Positions 1 to 12,131 of a stretch of 64,000 nucleotides of DNA are shown piece by piece. Made by a program: the position numbers and the translations under genes. Every line of letters begins with the position of its first letter. Within the stretch, counting starts at the first letter, position 1. The notes beneath the pieces are model-generated. The model was not told the DNA's origin, did not search any database, and saw nothing but the letters and a program-made list of their open reading frames with translations. Origin of the DNA: Rhea pennata (taxonomy: Eukaryota > Chordata > Aves > Rheiformes > Rheidae); contig NC_084702.1 of NCBI RefSeq assembly GCF_028389875.1, forward strand, positions 63,280,553-63,344,552. Direction: 5' to 3'.

Positions 1-3000
1 TCTCGAGAGGGAGCTTGTCCGTCAGCCCCTCTGTGTGACAAGCATGACAAATGCAGCCTGGGCCAGGTAGCAGGGTAATTTTGTGCCTGGGCTATGCCCT
101 TGCTGACCAGGCCTGGAAAAATCCCTGCAATTCTATATTTTCTTAACAACCACAAAGGTACATGTGGATGGATGACTGGCTATGCAATAGAGGGTATGCA
201 AAGTGCCAGGAAAGGGTTAGTGTTGGCTGAATGAGGCGACCAGTAATGTCACTTGCTGTTGCATGCCTGACCAGTCCTCAGAACTGAGGTGGAAACAGCA
301 AAGCCATAGCAAGTAACTCCAGGTACCTAACAGCTGTATGATAACAGACACCCACAGAGCCTGATAACATATGGCTGGGAAAGCACTCTCCTTATAAAAC
401 CGAGAGGAGCTTGTATGCAGCACCTTGCAGTGGGACTCACTCCAGATTTTGGTTTCCAGCAGCACGGCACTCGTGATCCCAAGTGCACTTCTGTGCGAGA
501 AGCCTCATCTCATCTCTTTTAACATGTCAGACCTCAGCACTGATCTCCAGGTGCCTGTGAGGTGTCCCCTCTTCACATTACTTCCCAATTTCCAATTTCC
601 AAATACTGGCTTCCCAGATCAGACTAGCTTCCCTCTGCTGTCTGTCTTTACCTTTACTAGGAATTTCTCAGTGGATTAAAGGAGTCCTGTCCCTGGGAGA
701 CTGCTGACCATTGCCAGTGCCAGGCTCCCAACCACACTGGTGTTTTGCAGCCTAGTCTCTGCTGAGTTTACCCCTTCGTCCTACGTTTGTGGCTATTTCT
801 GGATTTGCTGAGGTTTTCCAGGTAAGTGAGATCTCTTACGGAGTACGTGCAGAGGAGCCTGCCATGCCCGTCACACAGTGACATCTGAGTGTAGAGGGCA
901 GCCCTAAGGCCAACCAGGACGTGCAGGGACACAGCATATGGCTCTGCCATAGGGTGTGTGGCCTGGTGCGGAGATACGGCACGGAGAGATGGCCGCTGGC
1001 GCTCCATCCGACAGAGGGGGCTGGCAGCTCGCCTTCGTGCCCTGTGCAGGGCGCAGAGGCCAGTTAGCTTTAGTCCTTAGAGCACGTCCTGCAACCGTGC
1101 CTTTGTGCAGTTTGTTGTCTGGGCAGTAGTGACTGATGTTTTGTATTTGTTTTGGCTGTACGTCTAATGCACTGCATATTCAATGTGGGAATCCTTTTTT
1201 TAAAAAAACCTGCTAGTTCTCGGTACAGAGGGTGGTATTATCTATTGTCGACAAATGTTGTGATGTTGTTTCCTGAAAGAGCAGTGGTATGTTTGGAGCA
1301 GGGATTGCCTCCACAGCTCCTAGTCAAAGTCTTTGTTTATCTTCCGGCTACAGCGGCACCCGCCTGCCTAGCAATCTGCAACAGTAACCTTCCTTTTGGG
1401 CAAGGTAGTCTGGCATCAGGAAGAAACATTTAGAGAACAACATTTCAAGCAAACACAGCCATTAGATTTTCAAGATAATTTTCTTGGATACTTGCCAAGG
1501 AGGATTAAAGATAAACTCAGTGGACTCTTTCAAAGTCTGAATAGATCAATTCACCCTCATCTGAGAAACTACAGCAAGTAATTTTAACGTGTCTGATATA
1601 TTTTTTTAATCCTGATTCACCAGTTTCAAAAGTTTATCTTCATCTCATTAATTATCTGGCAGGTGGTTCAGATACCTCCATTCCACTATAGGTATAACCT
1701 CACAATCATATGATTAAGTTATTTTTTTGATAGAATAATAATCAGTCAATTCATTGGATTAATTGGATTGATTAGTAATCAATTTTTAGCAAACTTCAAG
1801 CAGGTTAAATTTAGGTGTAATTAAATCAAACATGACAGTTTGCTTCAAAGCCTGTGAAATCATGTGTGAAATGTTAATTCAGTCAGTCACCAATTTTACC
1901 AAATATAATTGAGTCTAAAAGCTGTACCAATACCCACATCCTCGTCACGACAAAAAGCAAACCACATTAGAAAGATGAGCAAAAGAGCCGTTATGTTAAA
2001 GAAAAGTAAAACAGAAACTTGGCCATTTTCAAAGGCTCTAACGAGAGTCACTGCATAGCTAGTGGAGTTTCACAAGGGTGATTTTTATATGCCTTTGTCT
2101 GTAAAAGGCAAGAACCTTTAACCCTATTAACATCCTTTCACAAAACCTTCATTTCAATAAATTATTAAGCCTTTTTGCAGATGCATGACATATAAAAAAT
2201 GAGATAAACAATAATTAAAACAGTGACAAGATCAGTAAATGAAAAAAACACATTGTTTTAATCACTCTTAATAGCTACTTTCATGAAAAAGTATTAGTCA
2301 TGAGTTGTTAATTAACCATTTCCATTTAAGTGAATAAATGGTATGAGGTTGTTATCTTTGGTTCTTTGATTATCTTTAAATCCCATAGAGGACGTTACTT
2401 ATTAGGATGTAGTGCCCAGCTTTCTTGGAACATCTACATCTTGAGTTGTCATAGCTTAAGCCACACAAAACCAGATAAAGCAGACACTTGAAAAGAAGAG
2501 GGAGCAGTGGATTAGTTTGTTTGCAAACCCCTGGCATTTTCAAACGGCAATATAGACCCCTCTGTACAGAGAATTTAAATATGTAGACAATAATGTGGCT
2601 TTCACTGATCAAAGTCTGGGGCAGGTGCACCCTGTACCAAGCCCTGCAGTCCTCCCCTAGCGCTGGGCTTAGCAGCGTGCAAGTAGCGAGTGGTCACGCA
2701 GAGCGCACGATTATTCTTTGAACTGCGCATGAGCGCATGCTGATGGAGCACAGTGGGGAAGCTTGCACTGCTTCCCATCACTGAGGGTAGCGAAAGGTAC
2801 CGTCTTCCAAGGCAGCCCTTTCTGAATTCCTACTATGTGCGATATACACCACAATAAAAAGAGTAATCTGGAGGCAGCAGTTATATTTACAGCGGTAAAG
2901 GTCTCGTGTACACAAAGACAGAAAATAAACTGACTGATACTGCTGCATTGTCCATTTTCTTGCTGAAATATTCCAAAGGGATGGGCTCTGACGGCAGGTT

Positions 3001-6000
3001 TTCTAAAGGAGGTGTTGACACTAAAATGAGCTCAGGGCTCAGATGCTCATGATTCAAGATACAGCAGCTTTAAAGTTATCACCTCTGTAGCTGGCGAGGG
3101 AGTGGTGCTCTGCTCCTCTGGGATCGGAAACGGGCGGCTGCATGTGAGCTAGATCGCGGAGCTGTCGAACATGCAGCGGCAACCAGCCAGGCAGCACCCC
3201 TGGCTGGACTGGCACACCAGAGCCCTGAATTACTAAGCAAAATTCATTGTGTTTTTTGTCTTAAGGACAGTGGAGCTGACCTTACCAGGTGATGCACTGT
3301 GCTGAAATATTGAGAATATCTGCGCTAGGTAACAGAGCATATTTGATAGTAAGAAAATGAAAAAAATGTACTCAGTTCTAAGAGAGATTTAAAATGTTTC
3401 TCTTCCAGGCCTCTTACCTTTCCTTTGCTTGTCCTGCATCCGGTCCCTGAGGTCATGTTCAAAGCAGTTGTTACCAATTTCAATATACCGATCTGGGACA
3501 GTGACTTTTTGAGGGGTTTGTTACCCCATCAGCTGTGCAGAGGCAGGTATTTCTCCTCTTGTGGCTGCTAGTTCCAGCTTAGCCATTCTGGGCAGTGTTC
3601 ATTTACCTATCCATACACTCCTGGTTCACTCTAAACATGTTCCACTGAGGAAAAATGGGCACTGCCAGACATCATGTCCATGCCCTTATCTTAGGCAATA
3701 AAGAAAAAAACGCATCCTTTCCCTCTATTTTCGTTGTAGAGGGTGGACTTACTTGTTTACTACTGATGCTCCATAAAACAAAAAGTATTTTTTTATAAAA
3801 CTGAATAAGCCACTAAAGCCATAACTTAAGATCTTATTGCCCAATTTTGGCCGAACTAGCCTCGTGGGATCTATGTCAGGGAATATCTTGTGTGCCACAG
3901 TTTCGGCAGCTGGTTTCTACTATAAACAACCACTTCTGGCTGACCTTTCCCCCAGGCACCCCGGGCAGGATGAGATAACCTGCCTTTAACCACCACCCGA
4001 CCAATACTCATGTCTATTGCCCTGTAGGCCAACCCCTGCCACAGTGAAGAGCATGGGAGCAATCTGTACAGAGCACTTGGTGCTGAGCAGTAGCTGTTCG
4101 ATTTTAATTAAATCATCTAAGAAAGTTTGTCTGACTGTGAAATATTTCATCTTGAAGATTCTGCTTGCTTAAACAGTCTATTCTATGAGAGACAGGAAGC
4201 CTCTAGGATTGTGCGAGGTTGCTCTCCGACAATGCAGAAAACAGAGAAAGAGAAGTAAAAAAGTATCAGTATGGAGAACTCATATAATCACTGTCAGATT
4301 CATAATTTGGCAAAAAAGCTACAGCTTTGAATCATTTAATCAAATGAACTTTTTTTCTGCAGATATTTGTCTTAAAGGATTAAGCTTCTGTGCATTTGAC
4401 TAGATGACTGAAAATTAACATCAAGCTTTTAATCAAGTAACTAAAGTTGATCTATGAATAAAATAGACAAGCAATAAAACTCATCATACTTTATTTAATT
4501 GTCTCAAATATGTTGAACTGATATAAATGCATATAAATGATCTAATTTTGGGGAAGTGCCACTTAAAGTGGTTTTCATCTATTCTCATGTAATTTACCTA
4601 CTGTTGGATATTAGTTACAATAGGTCAATACTTAATTTTTATTTTATTATTTTTAGTGAGGTAAGAAAATACCCATTTCAGTGACGTTTTCAGGTTTGGA
4701 TTCAAAATGTGTTTCATTTAATTAACCAAGTTAAAAACCAGCTATCTTTAGCTTCAACCCAACTTTATGCACAAATATAACACATTTTAGCTAGGCACAA
4801 ATGTACTCAGGTCTCTCTGAAGCAAAGCAGAAGGCAGTTTTTTCTGAATAAGGACACAAGATTGTGTTCTGCATTAGGAACAGTGCTTAGATTATAAGAG
4901 CACTTTACTTTTAGCAATATATGAATTATGTATAAAATATTGAGATAGGAGCTAAAAAAAGACTTTGAAGTGATCTGACTTGTTTTAGGATGATGGCTTA
5001 TAATTTGAAGCTCTCTGGCAGTTTTGTTTAATGAAAAACAAACTTACTACAGGCAACATGCGGCTCTTACCCCTCATTGCTGTCTAATTAGATCTTGTTT
5101 GCAAACATTCTTTTCCTTACTTTGAATAAAAGCCACAAAAAAAGCTTTGACATGGCTTTGGTTTCTTTGTAGCAGAAGAGATCATAACACATTGAAAATA
5201 TTGTGTGAAATCATGGCCTCCAACTGAAATAAGTGACAAACCAGCTATTTACTCAGCAGAGTCTGCCTTCATCCACAATGCATGTGCCCCCCCAAACAAA
5301 AATAATGAAAAATATATTCAAATATTTGAAAATGCAGACATATGATTAATGAAGCAAAGGACAAAAGACATAAGAAGCATGTGCACACATGAAAAATCCT
5401 GTTAACTCCGTGGGGAAACAAATGGACCCGTTGGCCAGCATGGTGCTAGATCCCACTGAGTGCATTATTCTGGGAGACCGTGACTTCTCTGTAGACAACG
5501 CTAAGGGTAGCCTGGTGTCTGGTATCCCTTTTGCATGGAAACCACGGTATTCATTCAGGTCACGTCCAGACCTGTTCACTGAACTGGATATGAATTGTGA
5601 TTGGCATGGAAATGCCTGAAGACCAACTGCAAAAATCTCCTCCTTAAAAAGTCTCTGCAGCAGTTATCCCAAAGTCTCAAATAAGCTTCGGTCCAGATAG
5701 ACATGATGGATTGAGCGGGAGGACTGTGAGCGAGAGAAAGTGGTAAAGATGGGCTGGTGGGAAATATCCATGCTTCAGTCTGCTTTTTAGGGTACGTTTT
5801 GCAAGCATAAGTAGAGTTGTGAAGAAGTAAGCTGCATGAAAATGAAAGCAAAGAGGACATCTAAACAAAGAGACAAAAATGTCAAGGTTGAAGAAAAACA
5901 GGATAATGAAGATTAAGGCTGAGGTGAAGAGATTGTGTGGCAGGGAGAGGCAGGGATGAAAACAGCTACCCATGCCAAGTAAAGAAAATGCATGTAACAC

Positions 6001-9000
6001 TGCAGAAAATGTTTTGCTTGCTCCCCTCAGTGTCCTTACTGCTTTCAGCCTTTGGCTGACTCTTCCCTAGAGCTTTATTACCTAGGAGATGCTGAAGTCC
6101 TAGGATCTTGCTGCCATCTAATTATTCTGGAAATTGCTTAGACTTCAAAGACTAAAGGGTACTTAAGGAAAGGAAGGTTGACTTCTTCCTAAAGAAATAG
6201 TGATTGATAAGAATTTGATCATTTTGCATGCCAAAAATGAGTTAGTTCAGATTGCCAATGGAAAGGTTATTATCCTCATAACATCACAAAAACAATGGGA
6301 AATATTATCTTATGATGACACCTGTCCCTAATTGCAGACAAGTAATAATATTTCAACACATGTTTGCAGACTTTTTTGTTAGCATCCCATGGAGTACAGC
6401 AAGAGCTGAGCTTTTAATAGCTTTGTCATTCATTACAGGAAATAGCTACTTAGACAAGTCTAAACTATATATAAAACACAACTAAAATAATTTACCAAAC
6501 TTTGTAAGAATATAGCAAGGTTTACTTGTAACAAGATTTTCAAAAACATGTTTTAGTACAGAAGAATAGGAATCACATTAATATCTGAGGTATAGTTCCA
6601 TTCCAGAAAGTGTCTGCAGAAATGGCACGTTTTTTTCCTTAAAGCATGCAGATCAAAATCGGATTGGATTCCAAGTGAAAGGATGTTTTTTGTGGTCCTC
6701 TCTCCACTAGTCCTGAAATATAAATCTAGGATTTGAAAATGAAATGGTGCACTTCCAGCATCTGTATAGATGCCAAGAATAAACATTTCTCAACAGATTT
6801 TGGCTTATTTGTCAGGGGATGATACAGGAGTCAGAATACAATTGCCATTCACAGCAAATAGTCGAAGGATAAAATTCACACTGTTTGCCATTTTATTGAA
6901 AATTATGTCATCGTTTATATCATGACAGAACTAATGAAAATGCTTGTTCCAATCCAGTATATTTTGCAGTGAACTATTGACAGCATAGGCTGCATAGCAA
7001 TAAGGAAATTAATGTTTATTCTTACATCAATTAGTTGTATCAAATAGAGAGACTCAAAATATTTTTCAGATTATGTCTGCATTAAAACTGCATACCCTTT
7101 GGGCAGAATGTTTGCACCTGAGCATATAGGAAGATCATGCAAAGAACCATCATTCACATATAGTTTTCTTTTATTGATTAAGAAACTATGTTAGACAATC
7201 ATTACCGAAAGATGTGTTTTTGGCTGGTGCCTGGAAATTAGTGCCTCTGAAAAGTAGTGGAGATTTTTTTCTGTGTGGAGGGCCTTTTTCCTAGTTGAAC
7301 ATAAAGTGTTTGTCTTAATCAGGTTGTTTTAGATTACTGGGAGCAAGAGGTCTCAGCAAAGGAACAGCTGCTGACAGAGCTGTTGATGAAGTGGTGGGAA
7401 GTGAAGGCGAAGTGTTGTTTTGGGCTGTGAGTCTTTGGTCAAGCTGAGCTTTATGTTTAGAGAGGTCAATTTTCTGAAGCAGAGAGAAGATATGTGGCTT
7501 TCTCATACTTTTAAGAAACTTTTTTAACTTGCTTGAAGTGAAGTACAGCTCCTCATTCCTGAGACTCGCTGGAGATAACCCCACAATATCTGATCACTTC
7601 TATGGCACCTACTGAGGTCGGTGGGTAGGTACCAGCCTGCCCTGCTCTATGCACACCACCTCCTCTGCCTGCAGAAAGGATGTAAATACGTCTTGCCTGC
7701 AGCAAGTAGGAAATGTCCCAAAGCATCTATTTTTACCAGGGGAAAAATGACTTGCCGTGTTACAGGCGAAACAAAGAGTAATTAGCAATTCATTGAAAAG
7801 ATACAAGAAAAGAAGTCATACAAAGGGGAGTCCTTGCTGCTATCTCACTTTCCTGATTCTTTTACTTCCTATTTCTGGCTTTTCATTTTGGACTTTGCAG
7901 CTCAGCTTCCTTTCGGTGTTTCCCTTTGAATCTTTGCTTCTCGTGTAGCATTGTGCTTACGGCTTTTTGTAAAGGAAGCCTGGGGAAAGGTTGGATCATT
8001 CAGGAATGTATGGCAACGTATTTTTAGTTTCGGGGCTGTTTTTTGGAAATTAACACCAAAGATCATACATTAAACCTTTTCCTATATTTAAAGAGATATT
8101 AATGCTTTCTGGTTATACTGACTTTACGTGTTCCAAAGATTGGATAATTACAGTGGTCAAAATTCGTAGTCCAGAAGAATCAAAGTGAATGATATTTTGT
8201 CTATCTGCTAGGATAAAATAAGCAAAGCCTGGCAGTATTGGCCTAATGAATAGCCTGCACCTAGGTATCAGCCACAGATTAATTATGTGATATCATGCAG
8301 TATATCATTTTGTAGTGATCTTTGAAATGTAGGGGCAAACGTTTCAGAAGAGTTGGATACAACTTGGAGGCCCCCACACAAACTGCTTTTTTGCTTGAGA
8401 AGAGGGTTATTTGCAGAGGAACTTAGGAAATTTTTGCTCTGCAGTATCCAGCTGGATGCACAGTTAATTGATACCAAGGCAGTGGTTGCTCAGTTCCCTG
8501 TAAAGTGCTGAAGCTAAGGTTTGAAACCTTTTCTGCTTCCAGAAAGAATACCAAACATTATATATGGTGATGTAATTATGATGTAAACTAATGCCAAGGC
8601 AATTTATATTGCAAATTAAGAAAAAAATTAAGATTTTTTAGCACTGATCTGATCTGCTCCAGAAAATCTTCCACATTTAAAGTTTATTTTCTGCAAACTG
8701 AATAATGGTGCCAGATTTTCTGCTGTTGATAGCTGGAGAAGCTTCATTAACTCCTGTTGCACTAATTTTGAAGGCCTCATTTAGTCCAGGACTTTACAGT
8801 ACTAAGCAGTTCATTGGAAAGAAAAACTTAATGGATTCAACAGGTAAAGCAACAAAGAAATATTAAAACCAGAGGGAATGAAGACTGGATTTATTTCATT
8901 ACTTAATCAGTGGGCAGTGTGGAAGGCCATATTTTCATTATTTCCTCCAGTGATACTCATGGAGAAGCCAGACCTTTATCTGTTCATATTGTTTTCTTCC

Positions 9001-11690
9001 ATTCCATGTATTTCTTGATCCATTGTAATAATTTACTTTGGCTTCTAGCTCCAAGCACAGAATGCAGTTTCCATTTTATTCCAAATAATATTGGCTTGTT
9101 GCTAGGGGAGTGTGCTGATTTCTTTTACGACTTCTTTTCCTCGCCACATCTGCATGTAATTTTTTTATTTATCATCTCCCTAGCACATTTTCCCTGTGAG
9201 AAGCTGAAATGTGAAACACAGGCCCTTCAGATCTCGTCTGGTGTTTTAAACAAGGGGCATTTCCTAATTATATTTATATAGAAAGATTTTAACAGTGTGG
9301 TTTTACTACTGATGTAAATGCCCACATGCACGTGTGGATGGGTCTGCACCCTCTTCTGTTATCTCCTCTGAGTTATTAAGCAGGTGGGAATTTAAGGCAG
9401 GTATGAATTAACTGGGTGAGTCAAGTTGGGTCTTCTCCAACTCCTCATTACTCCAGACTATCTTGCTGCACTAAATAACCTGCTGCTTTGGCCTATTTCA
9501 CCTTTGCAAGCAGATTTAGCCTGGGGGACTGAAATAGTTTCTGCCCTTAGCTGTGGCCCTCTGCTAGCATTTAGCCTCTCCCTCCCACTGAGGGACGGCT
9601 CCGTGGGGTTTACCGAGGCTCCGCAGCCACCGCAACCGCACGTCACAGCCTGACCTGTTAGTATAAAGCGAGATCAATTCTGGTTCGTGATAATGCCAAA
9701 TGAAACGGACAGTGGTTTATAGTAGTCTGCTGAGCCGTGAACTCTGGGGCCATCTTCGCAGACATTGCATTGGGTTTTTTTGGAAAACAGGCTTTTGCCA
9801 TGTTGTGACATGAGGGGGTCAGGGACAGTATCCATTCCTAGTCTATCTGCTCAGCAGAACCTTTGGTTTTTGGTTGCGATCTTCACTTCCATGCTTGAAC
9901 TATTCCTTTCCCTTCCCAGAGGGTGGCTGCACAGCTACTGGAGATGAGGTTGTCTATGGCTGTTAGCTACTGTCATTTCATGGCTGTGAGCAGAGCTTTG
10001 TCAGTTTATACCAGTAGAGATTTCAACTCTAATGCTATAATTTTTACACTTCAGATTCACTGACTGCACTTCTGGGTTACGTATAAAACCAGACATGAGC
10101 TGGTATATTTAAACAACTGCCTGCTGACAACGATGATTAAAAGAACTGTATTTTGTGTACTATATATTATATATACTATATATTGTGAACTATGTACTGT
10201 TTAAAATGGACACATTAGCTGCAAATATTTGCCTGAGTGTAGATCTTCCTTTGGTGTATCTTAAACAAATTTCTTATCCTGCCTGGCCCATTCTGTCCTG
10301 TCCTGCACAGGTTCTGATATTCACATTTCCAAAAGTAAATGAACAGCTCAGTGAAATGCAATGCGCAATGTATTGGTTTTCTTATTGTCTTCACAAAAGA
10401 GATAAACTAAGTATTCTGTTTGGGATCTATCTATCCACACATTTATGCTCATGAAGAAAAGACTTTCCTGGTCTCCTGCATCACCAGCCCAGCCCTTCGT
10501 CTTATTTGCCAGCCTCCTGGCAGTGTCCTCGGCCCGCTGGGGACATGGGCTTCCCAAACGGCAAGGCGGTCGCCTGTGAGTTTAGGTCTTGATTCTGTTC
10601 CTCTGACTTTGGTGGCAGCAACTTTTGGTATTCAGAGATGTACTTATAGTTAGCTTTTTTTTTTACTTTCTTGAAGATCTTTCTTTAAAGCAGAGATTTC
10701 CATCTCTCTGGTGGCTCATCTGTTTTACTGAACTTCTAGGTTGTTTGCTGTTTCTTGTCAAGGCTCTGGCTGGGTGAATTAAGCCTGAATGGTGTGTGTG
10801 TGGGGGGGGGGGAACTGAGCCTTATTCTCTGTTTATTTACACTGGTTTCATTCAAGAGTAACCCATAGGGTTTGATGAGTAAAGAAGTGGTGTAAACGGG
10901 AGGAGAATTGGTCCCTGCAGATGTGTGTTTGGGCTGTGCTGACAGTGCCGGTGACGGATGGGGTTTCCCCCTTTGGCTGTGAGGTCAGGGGCATCTCATG
11001 GATCATTTTCCTGAACTTCCTGCGGAAGATCCCACAAAATGCTGGTTTCTGTCCGACCTGTTCCTAGTCCTAGCAATAATCTTTGAGTGAAATGTTTAAC
11101 TCACCTCCACCTAAATATTGATTAAAAAGTACAATTTCAGTACAAGCAAGAAAAAACTCTACTAAAATATCTGAGCTCACATGTTAGTTAACTGGTGTGA
11201 TCTTTGCTCTTCAAAGTAACTGTGTGCTTCCCCTCAGAGGGCTATGCAAAGATTTCTTTAAAAAAAAAGAATTCTTTCAGCAATGATATAATTCAATGTG
11301 ATTTTCTTCCTGGCCACAGGAGCTCTGTTTGTAAAGCTGAGCTGTTCTATCAGAAGCGTGCCCAGTGTCAGAGCGAGCCCTGTCCTGAAGGAAGGTATGT
11401 AACCTACTGGGGTTTTTTTTTGGTTGTGTGTGGGTTTTTTTTTTTTTTTTTTTTTTTTTGGCAGACGTCCTTGAGCATTTGAGACGGATGTGAGAGAGTT
11501 TTTAGTCCTCATGCAAAACAACCAACTAAACATAACAGATTACATCAGCTCAGGCTTTTCAATTCCTGGATGGCAGCAGAGTGCTAATCCAACCTTCATC
11601 CTGGATTTCATGAACTGAAACAAGGGAGGCTGGCAGGAGCCGCGCTGCCGGATTGAGGAAGCTGACGACGGTGCAGCATGTGGGCAACAC
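1..11690. other. Non-coding region upstream of ESM1
   Basis: AT-rich vertebrate intergenic DNA with no open frame that I recognise as a gene. The small ORFs (all under about 125 codons) lack recognisable domains and most lack plausible splice context. Simple-sequence content includes an AT-rich run near 10155-10195 and a G run at 10802-10812. One 75-nt exon-like block at 11320-11394 is described separately. No transposon end or RNA gene is evident by eye, although old decayed repeats could easily be missed. Confidence 0.6.
11435..11459 (+). repeat. Poly-T homopolymer (25 T)
   Basis: An uninterrupted run of 25 T residues lies about 240 bp upstream of the ESM1 TATA box. A shorter T run precedes it at 11413-11421. 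It is a simple repeat whose length may vary between individuals or reads. Confidence 0.95.
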
Positions 11691-11694
11691 ACTG

Positions 11695-11701
11695 TATAAA
11701 G
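11695..11701 (+). promoter_or_regulatory. ESM1: TATA box of the ESM1 promoter
   Basis: TATAAAG stands 136 bp upstream of the ESM1 start codon. It would place transcription initiation near 11725 and give a 5'UTR of about 105 nt. A GGAA Ets-type core (around 11656) lies just upstream. Ets control would fit an endothelial gene, but so short a motif proves little. The TATA call rests on sequence and spacing; the transcription start itself is inferred. Confidence 0.6.
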
Positions 11702-11830
11702 CTCATAAACTTGTAGGCTGATGTGCGCAGCTCCCACCTTGGATTCTGTACCGCTGCCTCCCGCGGCACCAGGCGCCACGCCGAGCACTAAAACCCGCTC
11801 TTGGGGACGGAGCGCTTACCCCTGCAAGAC

Positions 11831-12131
11831 ATGAAGGGCTTCCTGTTGCTTACCCTCCTCCTGCTGCCCCTGCACGCTGGAACTGCTTGGAGTGCCAAAT
11901 ACGCGGTAGATTGTCCCGAGCCCTGTGACAGTAACGCGTGCAAAAGTACCTTGCGCTGTAAGCGAACGGTGCTGGATGACTGTGGCTGCTGCAGGGTGTG
12001 TGCGGCTGCTCTGGGGGAGACTTGCTATCGTACGGTCTCGGGTATGGATGGTGTCAAGTGTGGTCCTGGGCTGAAGTGCCAGTTTTACACTGAGGAGGAT
12101 GACTTTGGTGATGAATTTGGTATCTGCAAAG
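11831..12131 (+). CDS. ESM1: ESM1 coding exon 1
   Basis: It encodes the signal peptide and the IGFBP-like domain through FGICK. The donor is AAAG|GTAACA, leaving one base of a codon (phase 1). The ATG at 11831 has G at -3 and is the first ATG after the predicted transcription start. The reading frame continues past the donor to a stop at 12188, which is intronic read-through and not coding. Confidence 0.95.

Noticed and set aside
5389-5619. 76-codon frame upstream of ESM1 with a protein-like appearance
   Set aside because: No family recognised, no splice or promoter signals, and an equally long antisense frame overlaps it.
7840-7930. Similarity to 22395-22490 (cactttcctg..., cattttgg.ctttg..., cagcttcc)
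   Set aside because: Both are T/C-rich, and the shared words are short with shifting spacing. It is more likely low-complexity resemblance than a repeat pair.
11801-11830. ESM1 start extended upstream by ten codons
   Set aside because: The extension has no ATG (it begins at TTG). The ATG at 11831 gives a signal peptide aligned with human ESM1.
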